A stretch of 64,000 nucleotides of DNA. Source: Rattus norvegicus. Its lineage: Eukaryota > Chordata > Mammalia > Rodentia > Muridae. Positions 10,089 to 19,840 of this stretch are shown piece by piece (the first letter of the stretch is position 1; every line of letters starts with the position of its first letter). Location: assembly GCF_036323735.1 (NCBI RefSeq), contig NC_086027.1, positions 87,490,662 through 87,554,661 of the forward strand, given 5' to 3'. Under the pieces are notes generated by a model, which did not search any database, was not told the DNA's origin, and worked only from the letters and a program-made list of their open reading frames with translations. The position numbers were made by a program, and so were the translations under genes.

Positions 10089-10250
10089 GGTATACCAAGG
10101 ATGACCATGAATTTCTGATCCTCCTGCCTCTACCTTCACAGTCTCTGGATAACAGGCATGCACTTTCATACCTGGTTTACGTGGAGTTATGGACTAAACC
10201 CAGGGATGTGTGCATGTGAAGCAAGCACTCCACCAAGAGGGCTACCAGCC
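10089..10250 (-). repeat. B4 SINE (B1-ID fusion)
   Basis: The antisense B1-like half ('gatgaccatgaatttctgat', 'cctcctgcctctacctt') is followed by the antisense ID-like half ('gaagcaagcactccaccaag', 'ctaccagccc'), the B4 arrangement. Confidence 0.75.
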
Positions 10251-10261
10251 CTGTGGTTGAA

Positions 10262-10425
10262 TGTCTTGAAAGAGGTAATTGAGTTAAAATGCAATCTGTA
10301 GGATGGGTTTCTACCCATTCTGACGGTACCCTTATAAGAAGACATTCAGACCCACAGATGTTTGGGATATATTTGCAAAGGAAATACCATGTAAGGACAC
10401 AGTGAAAAGGCAGCCAACTATAAAT
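10262..10425 (+). repeat. MLT1-like MaLR LTR fragment (ancient)
   Basis: 'gaaagaggtaattgagttaa', 'acccttataagaagacattc' and 'ccatgtaaggacacagtgaa' are the conserved central blocks of MLT1-class LTRs. Confidence 0.7.
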
Positions 10426-10584
10426 TAAGGTGGCAGACTTCAGCAGTAACCAAACCTGCCCAAACCTTGATACTGGGCTTCTATTTTCAATGCTGAGAGA
10501 AATAAATAGCCATTGTCTGAGCATCGTTTTCTGTTTGGGTCTTGGTCAAAATAGCTGTGTAGACTGCACTGCACTCAGTTTCTC

Positions 10585-10662
10585 CAAGTCCAGCCTGGGC
10601 AGTAGGAGAAGTAAACCACTTGCAAAGCAAGCAAGAAGAAAGCAAGCAAACAAGCAAAAGGC
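10585..10662 (+). repeat. B1 3' fragment with (AAGC)n tail
   Basis: 'gtccagcctgggcagtagga' resembles the B1 middle, followed by AAGCAAGC-type low complexity to 10662. Confidence 0.4.
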
Positions 10663-10727
10663 TGTCTTTTCTTGAACTTGTTCGAATCGTTTACAAAATA
10701 TATTTTAGAATAAAAAGGTCATTTTAG

Positions 10728-10840
10728 AGGTTGGCCATGGTGGTACACACATGTAATGCCAGCACTCAAGGGAAGAAGCCAGGAGGGTATGAAACTCCCA
10801 GACAAGCCTGGGCAATAGGAGACTGTGTTAAACAATCAAA
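10728..10840 (+). repeat. B1/PB1-like SINE
   Basis: 'gttggccatggtggtacaca', 'taatgccagcactcaaggga' and 'cctgggcaataggagactgt'. A C-run and (CAAA)n follow to 10891. Confidence 0.7.
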
Positions 10841-10891
10841 AACACAATAGCTTCTCACCCCCCCCAAGAACAACAAACAAACAAACAAACA

Positions 10892-11454
10892 CCCAACTAT
10901 TTAAATGAAATAAAGACAAAATGGAGGGATTTGTCATAAGTTTTAGAGTCCAGCCCCTACAACTGATTGTTGAGTACATTTGTTCCTGTGTTCTGGTCCA
11001 TGGGTTTATTTTACGTTTTAGGTTAAAAGCAGAGATGCAGAACGTTCTCACGCATTTTTCTCAAGAGGAACATTCTTTGGACAGAAATGGTCAAACACGT
11101 TGGGTCCTTGATTAGGGCCACCTTTTGTCTTTGTTCAGGCTGGGGCCTTTCTCCTCATTAGTGTCTTAGCCAGCTGCCTCATTCAAGTTGAGCTGCAAAA
11201 AACAAACCCCCTGCCTTTGGCCAGGAACATTCAGCCTGGCCTCTGTGTGCCCCTGACTGCCATTTCTATTTGGCACTAGAGGAAAAGCTTTGCCAAGTCC
11301 TCAGTAGTCTCAACAATTAGGCACAATCTCCTAATGTTCACAGCTTCCTTTCTGACTCACTTAACTCATGTCAGATGGTTTCTGACAAACGTTAAGCTAA
11401 AGGCCAAATTGTGTTTCGATGTCTGAAGAATTTCTGAGGAGGAACTCATGAAGC
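10892..11454. other. Repeat-poor island
   Basis: About 560 bp without a recognised repeat or long frame. I see no basis for a gene. Confidence 0.4.
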
Positions 11455-11554
11455 TCTACACACAGTCAAAGGTGGATGAGGGATGGAGACATTTTCTTCA
11501 GTGGTATAGCCACTGGTGGGGTGCCATAGGTCTTGTAAGCAAACACTTGTCCAT

Positions 11555-11639
<85 letters not shown>

Positions 11640-11838
11640 TGCACATGCACGCATTCACACAATGCAAGCACACAAGGGCTAATTAGAAGTCCAGGGTCAG
11701 CAAGAGTGAGTGGCACATGAGAGGGTAAGAGAGGTAAAGGTAACAGCTCATACATCCTGTACATGTATGAAAATGTCAGAATGAAAGCCATTGTGGTGTA
11801 TAATTAATATGTGCTAATAAAAACATTTTTTAAAAAAA
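11455..11838 (+). repeat. L1 (Lx-type) 3' UTR
   Basis: 'ggtggatgagggatggagac' and 'tggtatagccactggtgggg' are followed, after a CA/GA expansion, by the L1 end 'acatgtatgaaaatgtcaga', 'aattaatatgtgctaataaa', and an A-rich tail. It is 5'-truncated. Confidence 0.75.
11557..11634. repeat. (CA)n(GA)n compound microsatellite
   Basis: CA at 11557-11595 runs directly into GA at 11596-11634 inside the L1 3' UTR. Confidence 0.98.
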
Positions 11839-11839
11839 G

Positions 11840-12786
11840 GAGTTTTGAAGCCCCTGCTCCTTCCACACAGAACAAGGTTCCCTTCTCTTCAGAGGGAACT
11901 GCACCTTGGCTTTCACTGAGGGGTTTTCTGGTTGGTCACCGTCACTCCTCAGCCTTGAGCTGTAGAGTAAGGATATACTGGTGCAGCTCAAGGTTCCCTG
12001 GAGACAGGCAAACACCGGAAAGGAATGGACTCTTGCACAGAATAGATCAAGACAATGAAAATGGTGAAGGGTCCCCAGGCTGAGGTGCTTTTTGGAGTGT
12101 CAGGAAAACAGGTCATCTGAGGCTCATCCAGACAGCCGCTCCCCTCTTTCTAAACTTATCCTTCTTCCGGAAAGACTCCCAGATTTGAACCCATGGTAGA
12201 AACTGCTGTCTCACTTTTTTTTTTAAATACTTTTAATCTTTATTTCCAAAATTGACTCCTCCTCCTTCAATAAGATGGTATTTCTGGACTTGACTGGCAG
12301 TCAAGATCATACCAATAAGAAATAACCATAAAGTAGAACTTCTTTTTGGTATAGCGTATAATATTTTTAAACCATAAAGTAGTTGAAATATTGAAAACTA
12401 ATTTTATCCTATCTCCAGTTTCTCTTAAAGACAGTTACTGTGACCAGCTTCTTGTGTGTATTTTTAGATAGTTTATATACAAGTGTTTCCTGACATGTCA
12501 GCTTGAATCTCACAAAAATGACAAAATTTGCAATATAGAGAAGTCCTGTCGTGCCCCAGGGGAAGGGGAGGCCATGATGGCTATGACTCATATAACCTCT
12601 GCTACAGAGGGGCTCCCTGGGTCTGTATCCACAGGTCTGAAGACAGCTCACTCTTGCTTATGTTAGGCACAGAACTAAACTGTGGGGCACAAGTTGAGTG
12701 TTTTGGGGACTCCATCTCTATGCTACAAACGTAATCATTCCAGTATCTGTCACCGCAGCTAAGGAAACACTGTAGACTGTGTGATT
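11840..12786. other. Repeat-poor island of about 950 bp
   Basis: No SINE or LTR is recognised. It holds the candidate exon 11871-11966. Confidence 0.4.
11871..11966 (+). other. Exon-like open segment (candidate)
   Basis: An acceptor-like 'cccctgctccttccacacag' ends at 11870 and a GTAAGG donor starts at 11967. The 96 bp between are open in phase 0-0 for 32 codons (begins NKVPFSSEGTAPWL). I do not recognise the protein. The donor is only fair and the site lies just after an L1 3' end. Chance is a serious alternative. Confidence 0.2.
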
Positions 12787-12787
12787 T

Positions 12788-12980
12788 TTTTTTTAAATGA
12801 CATTTACTTGTTAATTTTGCTCCCCTGTTTGTGTGCACCCAAGTGCCAGGCACGCTATGCACACATGTGGAATGACAACTTGGAGGAGTCATTCTTTCCT
12901 TCCATCACGCAGGTCCCAGGGATCAAATTCAGGTCATTAGGATGGGACTCCCATCAGTACCATTACCTGACTGTTTGAGC
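12788..12980 (-). repeat. B3-class SINE
   Basis: Antisense: 'gaatgacaacttggaggagt', 'cattctttccttccatcacg', 'tcccagggatcaaattcagg'. Confidence 0.7.
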
Positions 12981-13235
12981 TGAAGTACCGTGACAGTGCT
13001 AGACTTGCTGATTTAAACAGCAGATTTCTTTCCTCCTAGGTCTAGATTTTGGAGAAGTCCAATGTTAGGATGCCAGACGTTTTTCGTGAGACTCTCCATT
13101 GCTGGCTAACACATGACCACCTCCTCCTGTGTCCTCACAAAACCACGGCCTTCACCAGGTTAGGAATCAGGGAAGGAATCACCTGATAGTTCTTTTCTTC
13201 TTGTATGTTTTTGGTTGTGGTTTATTTTATCATTT

Positions 13236-13396
13236 GGTTTTTGAGACAAGGTTTTACCAAGTAGCCAAGGATGACCCCAAATTTCAATCAATCCTCCTGC
13301 TTCAGCTTCCTGAGGGCTGGTTATTTCCTTCCTTGTTACTGGGACAGGGATTGGCTATGTGGCCCGGGCTGGTTTGGAACTCATGATCCTTCAGAG
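13236..13396 (-). repeat. Two B1-like fragments
   Basis: 13236-13322 has 'gagacaaggttttaccaagt' and 'aatcctcctgcttcagcttc'. A second partial copy at 13336-13396 has 'ggctatgtggcccgggctgg'. Confidence 0.6.
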
Positions 13397-13445
13397 GTAA
13401 CCAAGATGGTAGGAATCAAGATGTTGTAAAGAGACTTTGTACCAG

Positions 13446-13525
13446 GGCTGGAGAGACGGCTCAGCGGTTAAGAGCTCTTGCTGTTCTTGCAGAGGACCTG
13501 GGTTTGGTTCTCAGCCCCCATGTAT
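13446..13525 (+). repeat. B2/B3 SINE, 3'-truncated
   Basis: Intact head 'gggctggagagacggctcag' and 'gaggacctgggtttggttct'. The match stops near 13525 without a tail. Confidence 0.8.
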
Positions 13526-13884
13526 CAGTTTTTAATGATTTTTTTTCCCTAGTTCCAGGGAATCTGGTGTCTCTTAATTTCTCTCATTGACTATCAGACT
13601 TCAACAGTGGACTCCCTGAAATGAGGATTTCCCCAGGAATCTCATGCTGGCTCATGCCAGGAGAAAGAAAGGGCACCAGCAAGAGGAGAAACTTACCCCT
13701 TCCCCAAAAGATTTCAAACAGGTCTAACAAGCACCTTACAGGATTAGACTAAAAACCACATAGTAAATGAGTCAATGGTGGGCAAAACCACACACATTGA
13801 CTGGGTGATGGGATTTTGGGTATGTATTACTATGTCTGACTTCATACCTTTTCTTCTGTAAGAATGTATTTATTATTTCATAAT
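13526..13884. other. Repeat-poor spacer
   Basis: No gene or repeat recognised. T-rich at 13541-13548. Confidence 0.4.
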
Positions 13885-14147
13885 TACACACACATACACA
13901 CACGCATATACACACACACGCACGTGCACATGACACACATGCACATGTGCATACATATACATGCACATATGCACGCACACACGAACGTGCACACACATGC
14001 ACACATACGCACACATGCACATGTACACACACGCATGCACACACGTGCACATGACACACATGTGCGTACATGCACACACACATGAATGCACACACATACA
14101 CACATGCACACACACACATGCACATACACACGCACACACATATATAT
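13885..14147. repeat. CA/TG/CG/TA alternating purine-pyrimidine array
   Basis: About 260 bp of degenerate CACA with interspersed CACG, CATG, CATA and GTGC. Nearly every step alternates pyrimidine and purine, and CpG is unusually frequent for this window. The His/Thr and Cys/Val frames on both strands are artefacts. Confidence 0.95.
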
Positions 14148-14229
14148 CAACTTTCATCATTTCCCTTATTTACTTCTCTTATCTTCTTCATGTTGCCAAC
14201 TAGGAGTCTGGATGATTTCTTTTTCTCTT

Positions 14230-14800
14230 CTGATCAAAGAGTTAAAATGCAAGGGGCAGGGCATTTTGATCTCAACAGGTGGCCGCAGGCAAAAATCTCA
14301 AACTTCACAGGCAGAGATGAAACATACTTTTATTCCAGGTGAAGAAACACACAAGGTGTCGGGGGGGGGGGGGCGGGGGGAGTGCAGAGGCAGAGAGAGA
14401 CCTGCAAGATCCATTAAGCAGCAGAAAGGGGACATAGGAAGCTGAAGTCTGGCTCCTCTGGAAAGTTGGGTGGGTTCCTTTAAGGGTTGTTGGTGAGTTA
14501 GAATAGGGTCCCCTTTCCCTAATTTAGAGGTGGCTGGTTTAGATGAGAAAAGGGAAACTGATAGGCTCACGACTTAGGGTATATACATCCCAGCTAGGCC
14601 TTGGGAGCATATCTGACCAGTCTGGACCAGTTAGCCATCAGGGAAGCTACTGGTGGTAGCAAACACCTGACAGACCTTTGTCTCAGGTTAGGAAAAAGCC
14701 AGAAGTTTGCTATGCTCATTATCCATCTGTAGATCTCCTTATATGTCTGCCGGTCAGGGATCTAACCAGTAAGCCATACTGATACTGATTTTAATAAAAT
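14230..14800 (-). repeat. Probable ERV LTR (unclassified)
   Basis: Read on the minus strand, it has a TATATA-like site ('gatgtatataccctaag'), a CT-rich leader, an AATAAA (complement of 14329-14334) and 'gtatgtttcatctctgcctg'. The TATA - leader - poly(A) order suggests an antisense LTR. I found no TSD and cannot name the family. Confidence 0.45.
14361..14380. repeat. Poly-G tract
   Basis: Thirteen G, one C, then six G. It could form a G-quadruplex. Length is likely polymorphic or error-prone. Confidence 0.95.
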
Positions 14801-14814
14801 GGCAAAGTTCCTGA

Positions 14815-14920
14815 TCCCTTCCTCCCTTCCTCCCTTCCTCCCTTCCTCCCTTCCTCCCTTCCTCCCTTCCTCCCTTCCTCCCTTCCTCCCTTCCTCCCTT
14901 CCTCCCTTCCTCCCTTCCTC
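14815..14920. repeat. (CCCTTCCT)n microsatellite
   Basis: Thirteen near-perfect 8-bp CCCTTCCT units. The minus strand is all-purine and gives an artefactual Gly/Arg/Glu/Lys frame. Confidence 0.98.
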
Positions 14921-16394
14921 CATCACATCACTTCTTATTCCCAACACATCCTCCTATACCAGCACGGAGTTTGTTTGTTCAATGTGGCCTGCTGCATTTT
15001 ATTAGGGTTGCCTGCAGGAGCACAGATGAAAGGTTTGTCACCTGCGCAAGGACAACATATCAGTGCTCAGTGGCTGTACCACCCATGAATGCGGCCTTCA
15101 CTCTTTCCCCAATAACTTCTAACTCCCGATAGCTCATCAGGGAAAGGGGGGCTTTATAAGCCCCTCCCCATTCACTGCTGGTTCCTGTCCTTCACAGGTC
15201 TCCTGCAGGTGGCCACTGCACCTCTGGTTTCATAAATGCCACAGCCATGTTATGTGTTATGTGCTCCTTCCTGTTCTCTGGCTCTGATGTTACTTGTTAC
15301 TTAGTCCCTCTCTTCTGCAGTCTGAGCCTTGGGGGAGGCATTAGAGATGTCTGGCTTAGAGCTGGACACATACACACAAAAAATCACTTCTCAACAATTT
15401 GATCACTTAAGAGTCTCTGCATTAGCTGTCACCTTTGCATAGGGACACTTCTCTGACCAGAGCAGTGAGCTGCCCTAGCCTACGGAAATAAGCGTAAGTA
15501 TTTAGAGAGCAGTTTGCAGCGTTTCCTTCATTTAATAAGGATGCCATTCTTTGATTAGACCTACGATCTCATTATATCCCCAGTTCCTACTGAAATAGAG
15601 TCAAACTGGCACTGGGGAGTCATCAGGAAGTTGTATGTATGATGGGCTGGGGAGAGGCCTAATTCAGTCCCCGACAGTGTGAGCAATGTTTCTCTCTTTT
15701 TTTTCCTATCAAAGTAGCTTCTAGAAACGAGCGCACTGACTACTCTAGTGCGTGCTGGCTGAGAAAGAGGTCTACATTATGTCATTACAAGGGCAAAGAG
15801 GGGGAACCGGGATGGCGTAAGACTCACACAGCTAGCCAATGTGGGACCAGAGTTGGGAAAGCATGGCTCTGATACACTGGTGCTTGGTCTGCTGATGCTC
15901 TTTGCCAGTGCCTGTCTATGGGAGGTCCCTGTATTTTTCTGCCTCAATGAGTCTTTTTTAGATATTTCTCCTATAATTACAGTGCCTGTTCTGAGAGAGG
16001 CTGGCTGGGTATCAAGGTCAGTCTAAGCTCAGACTCCTCCTAGAGCTGACTCAGACCCAGGCAGTATTGTCTGTGTCGGCTTGCATCCGACACTGTCTTC
16101 AGGGACTCTGTGTCTGGGTTTTTACACCTGAGGCTTTAGGGTTCTTTGTGTTTGACCTTGACCTCTGTGGTTCATGCTGATCCTTGCTCAAGATTCTGTT
16201 TGTTCTTGGTTCTCTGTTGCTTTTATCGGATCCTATCTTGAGGCTCAGGTTTCAGCCCCATCTTTCATCACAATGCGCTCAAACACCAAATCCAGTTCTT
16301 TCTGGGTACTATCCTTTCAGGTCACCACCCCAACCCTTTCCACAATGCTAAAACTTTCTTTCCTTGGTTTTTTTATCCTCTTTCCTATGAAACC
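14921..16394. other. 1.5-kb stretch without clear repeats
   Basis: Contains 'ttttattagggttgcctgca' near 14996, which may belong to an old LTR or L1 end. No coding region is supported. A frame starting at 16174 is open only because it enters the TTC tract. Confidence 0.35.
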
Positions 16395-16619
16395 TTCTTT
16401 CTTCTTCTTCTTCTTCTTCTTCTTCTTCTTCTTCTTCTTCTTCTTCTTCTTCTTCTTCTTCTTCTTTTCTTCTTCTTCTTCTTCTTCTTCTTTTCTTCTT
16501 CTTCTTCTTCTTCTTCTTCTTCCTCCTCCTCCTCTTCTTCTTCCTCTTCTTCTTCTCCTCCTCTTCCTCCTCCTCCTCCCCCCTCCTCTTCCTCCTTCTC
16601 CTCCTCCTCCTTCTTCTTC
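16395..16619. repeat. (TTC)n/(GAA)n tract, about 225 bp
   Basis: Near-pure TTC for 130 bp, with two TTTTC breaks, then mixed TTC/TCC/CTC to 16619. One strand is all-pyrimidine. It creates poly-Phe, Ser and Leu frames on plus and poly-Glu/Arg/Lys on minus. Confidence 0.98.
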
Positions 16620-16860
16620 ACACCTCTTGTTCTTTTATCATTTGTTCTTATTTTCACATTCTCCGTTTTTTCCTGGACTGCTGTGTGCACACATACTGAG
16701 TAACATCATTTTTATCCTGTAGGGTTTGCAGCACCCTTATCTCCTAGGCTGTCAGGAGCAAGCTGCATCCTAAGCCACAGGGAAGGAGAAGCCCCTGTAG
16801 TTAGCAAATTTGCTCTCATATTCAAACTCCAACTACACCCATCCTTGTTTGCTTCATACA

Positions 16861-16912
16861 TGTTCATGTGCATGTTCATGTTTATGTGCATGTTCATGTT
16901 TATGTGCATGTC
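16861..16912. repeat. 18-bp minisatellite, about 3 copies
   Basis: Unit TGTTCATGTTTATGTGCA, with a partial first unit lacking the TTTATG step. Confidence 0.85.
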
Positions 16913-17040
16913 TGTAGTACCCTTTCATCCTATATGTCCTGTTATTTAATTCTTCCCGGAACAAATAACTCAAGTTCAATTTTGTCCTGAACATAAACCC
17001 AAAGGCTACTTACAACCCTGACAAATATTAAAAAAAGAAA

Positions 17041-17224
17041 ATTTTTTTTTTGTTTTATTTTTGTTTTCAAGACAGGGTTTCTCTGTGTTCTAGAACTTTC
17101 TCTGCAGACCACACTGGCCATGAGTCTTCTTAAATATTTAATGTAGTCTTTTTAAATATTTAAACAGACCACCCTCTGTCTCCCAGGTGCTAGAATTAAA
17201 GGTATGTGTCACCACTGCCTGGCA
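17041..17224 (-). repeat. B1 SINE with internal insertion
   Basis: Antisense: 'caagacagggtttctctgtg', then a local duplication of TTAAATATTTAA around 17130-17165, then 'gtctcccaggtgctagaatt' and 'gtgtcaccactgcctggc'. Confidence 0.75.
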
Positions 17225-17254
17225 TAAAAAGACATTTTTAACTGTCCTTTTCCC

Positions 17255-17380
17255 TTTAAAACAGATTCTTTCTGTAACCTGGGCTGATGGCTGATTGGCC
17301 TCGAACACAGTTTAGTTCAGGCTGGTCTTGAACTTGTATCCCAAGTGCTAGGATGACAGGCTTGAAAAACCATACCTGGT
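17255..17380 (-). repeat. B1-like SINE
   Basis: 'ctgtaacctgggctgatggc', 'caggctggtcttgaacttgt' and 'cccaagtgctaggatgacag'. Confidence 0.65.
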
Positions 17381-17403
17381 CTTTGATTCTTTGATATAGA
17401 TTA

Positions 17404-17405
<2 letters not shown>

Positions 17406-17448
<43 letters not shown>
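17406..17448. repeat. (TG)n microsatellite
   Basis: About 21 TG units. Confidence 0.98.
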
Positions 17449-17450
<2 letters not shown>

Positions 17451-17619
17451 CATGTGTGGGTGTGTCTGTGTATGTTCTGGGTTCTACATAATAAATAAAT
17501 TTCAGGTTCTCCTTGACAGAATGATAATATATTGTCTTAAGCCAGTGACCAGAGACCCTTCCGGAATGAAGTCTTTCTTAGCCTCAAAGTACCTCACTAG
17601 AGAGGGTGAAGACCTTCTT

Positions 17620-17736
17620 TCTTTTTGAGACAAATCTCACTGAGCAGTACCCACTGTCCTGGAACTCACTATGTAGACCAAGCTAGCCTTGGAACTTGTA
17701 GAGATCACCTGCCTCAACCTTTCAAGCTCTACGATG
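17620..17736 (-). repeat. B1 SINE, partial
   Basis: 'ttttgagacaaatctcactg', 'cctggaactcactatgtaga' and 'gatcacctgcctcaaccttt'. Confidence 0.75.
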
Positions 17737-17846
17737 CTATTCGTTTGTTCATGACCCAACATCTATACTCAGTGACTCTTCTGCACCACATTGGTGGCAA
17801 ATAGCCGAAGGGGTGAAGGGGGGTATAGAGGGGTGGGAGTGGGGAG

Positions 17847-17980
17847 GTGGGAATCAACAGGATCCCAGGGAGTTTGTTTTTCCAGGTGGTGGCCCTCAGC
17901 TTCTGGTATTGGGTCATCACCTTGGGCAGTGATGTGAACACACTCAGGTAGAGGGCACTGAGCTGGTCCTGTAAAACCAT
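17847..17980 (-). pseudogene. Coding-like minus-strand segment (pseudogene or exon candidate)
   Basis: From ATG (complement of 17978-17980) the first 44 codons have mammalian-like codon choice, with mostly G/C third positions, and read MVLQDQLSALYLSVFTSLPK onward. A frame stop lies two codons upstream. Downstream the frame continues to 17729 but becomes Pro-rich and overlaps a B1, so the coding-like part ends near 17847. I do not recognise the protein. An AAG|GTGATG donor-like site lies inside. It could be a decayed processed pseudogene, an exon, or chance. Confidence 0.25.
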
Positions 17981-18582
17981 TTCTCAGGCCACAGGGAGCC
18001 TCCCCGGCTGCCCCAGAGCACAGCAGGTGACACCTGTTCTTGAAACATCAAAGACCTTGGTCTTCACAGATGGGGAAAGGTGAAAAAACAGTATCTCTCC
18101 TTCCTGGTGCAGGACCTATCCCTAACATTAGGGACCCAGTGCTCCTGCGTCAGAAATCATTTTCAGAAACATTTAATCTCTTTAGGAAGCCTTTGACTGC
18201 AGCTCGGGTCTCTGAATCCTCGGTAAATAAGCAGCGCAGATGACACATGCTCAGAAGTAGGGTCACATCTCTCCCAGGACCTCTCTTCCCTCAAATCTTT
18301 CCTACAGCTTGTCTTATGGGGAAGCTTAGCCTTTCAGTTAAGTTTTTGTCCTTTTCAACATTAATGCCTCCTGCCTCAGCTGAGAATTGTCCTATTGTTA
18401 CTCTTGAAATGAATCATTTGAAAGTGTTAAAACACAGCAGTTCTTGGTCCCATCCCTCTGCTACCTCCAACCCTAGGTCTTGCCCAGTTCAACTGACCCT
18501 TTTCTGTTCTGCTATTGTTGTCTGAGTGTCTGTTCTTTTTGTTTTGTTGTTTTGGTTTGTTTTTTGGTTTTGTTGTTGTTTG
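17981..18582. other. Repeat-poor island
   Basis: A 92-codon frame at 18247-18525 has no recognised similarity. I give it no function. Confidence 0.35.

Positions 18583-18619
<37 letters not shown>
18583..18619. repeat. Poly(T) tract
   Basis: 37 consecutive T, preceded by T/G-rich DNA. It could be the antisense A-tail of an unrecognised minus-strand retroelement. Confidence 0.9.
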
Positions 18620-18620
<1 letters not shown>

Positions 18621-18654
18621 GTATTGTTCCTTGGGAGCTATTCACCTTGGATTT

Positions 18655-18990
18655 GTTTGTTTAAATTTTTTTTGAGACTTTCATACACTATATTTTGATT
18701 ATGTTCTTTCCCCTCCCTTGACTCGTCCTGGAGTTTCCTTGTACATCCATGCAACTTCATGGCCATTGTCTTAAAAACCAAACCAAACCAGGACAACAAC
18801 AATGAAAGCACTATAAAAACCAACCACGGAGTCAGTCTGATCTGTGATGGCCAACTACTCATGAGTATGAGGTTTATATACCCACTGTCAGCATGAGAAG
18901 AGAGAGTGAACTTAAAAAAAAAAAAAAATCTCACCCCTTAGCCAAGAAGCTATGTGTAACTGATACCTGGAAGGAGAAGGAATATCTGAG
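18655..18990 (-). repeat. L1 (Lx-type) 3' UTR
   Basis: On the minus strand: 'gagtagttggccatcacaga', a GT-rich stretch, 'gggaggggaaagaacataat', 'caaaatatagtgtatgaaag', then an A-rich end. This is the rodent L1 3' UTR order. A 15-bp A tract at 18913-18927 sits inside. Confidence 0.75.
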
Positions 18991-19003
18991 AGAGATGAGA
19001 GAC

Positions 19004-19042
<39 letters not shown>

Positions 19043-19058
19043 CAGGCAGGCAGGCAGA
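18988..19058. repeat. (GA)n(GACA)n(GGCA)n compound microsatellite
   Basis: GA to about 19024, GACA to about 19043, then GGCA to 19058. Confidence 0.95.
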
Positions 19059-19059
19059 G

Positions 19060-19237
19060 ATTCCTATTAGGAGCCCAGGACCCAATCCTCTTGTCTCTGC
19101 CTTCCTCCCCAGCTCTGGGATTGAGATTGTGTGCCACCTCTTTTTTTTTTTAATGTGAGTTCTGGGGCTCAACTCAAGGGATGGCCTTCTTCATCCCTGC
19201 ACAGAAAAAAACTGCTGAGCTGTCTCCCCAGGCCTGC
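19060..19237 (-). repeat. B4-class SINE
   Basis: Antisense: 'ttgtctctgccttcctcccc', 'gtgtgccacctc', then an ID-like half 'ttctggggctcaactcaagg' and 'gctgagctgtctccccaggc'. Confidence 0.65.
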
Positions 19238-19499
19238 AAAAGATTCACTTTCAACCTCTATTTGTCGTCATTATCATTTATTTGCTTTAAATAACTGTAG
19301 ATCTTAAAGATAGGGAGGCTTAGACTCAGCAAGAGGAAGACCCTGATTAATTTTCCTCTGCTGGTGCAAACAAAGTAAGCTTTCTTTTTCTTAAGTGGCA
19401 CTTAGGCAGAAATATGATGTTGCGTTCTGTAAAAAGATAAAGGAGAGAGAATCTGTTTGGTGGATGTGTAGTCAGGTGTGGGGGAAAGGGGTCCTTCTG

Positions 19500-19840
19500 T
19501 GGGCCCATGCTAAGGCATCCCTTCCCCCTGAGGGGCCAGCCACACTACAGTATAGAGTTTATTCAGTATAGAATAGAGTTTATTCAGGGATTGGGGAGAG
19601 TAGTTGAGAGGGTAGTAGAGACAGAGAAAGGCAGAAGGGGGGCAGGGTCGAGGCCAGCCATGAACACATGTGGGGGCAGAATGAGGAGAGCGGGTCAGGG
19701 GCAAGAGGACAGAGTGGGAGCAAAAAGGCAAAAGCAAGAGAGAGCAGAGGGGCAAGCAGCCCCTTTTATAGTGAGTTGGGCACACCTGGCTGTTGCCAGG
19801 TAACTGTGGGGCAGAGAGCCTAGACAGAATGTTAACATAT
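19500..19840 (-). repeat. Probable ERV LTR (unclassified)
   Basis: On the minus strand, a TATAAAAGGGG box (complement of 19763-19774) is followed by a CT-rich leader and two AATAAA-like signals ('gaataaactctat', a 21-bp direct repeat at 19550-19590). This suggests an antisense LTR promoter and poly(A) region. I also recall 'cctggctgttgccaggtaac' from a common rodent repeat. Confidence 0.55.

Noticed and set aside
16174..16722. 182-codon Phe/Ser/Leu-rich frame
   Set aside because: Open only because of the TTC tract.
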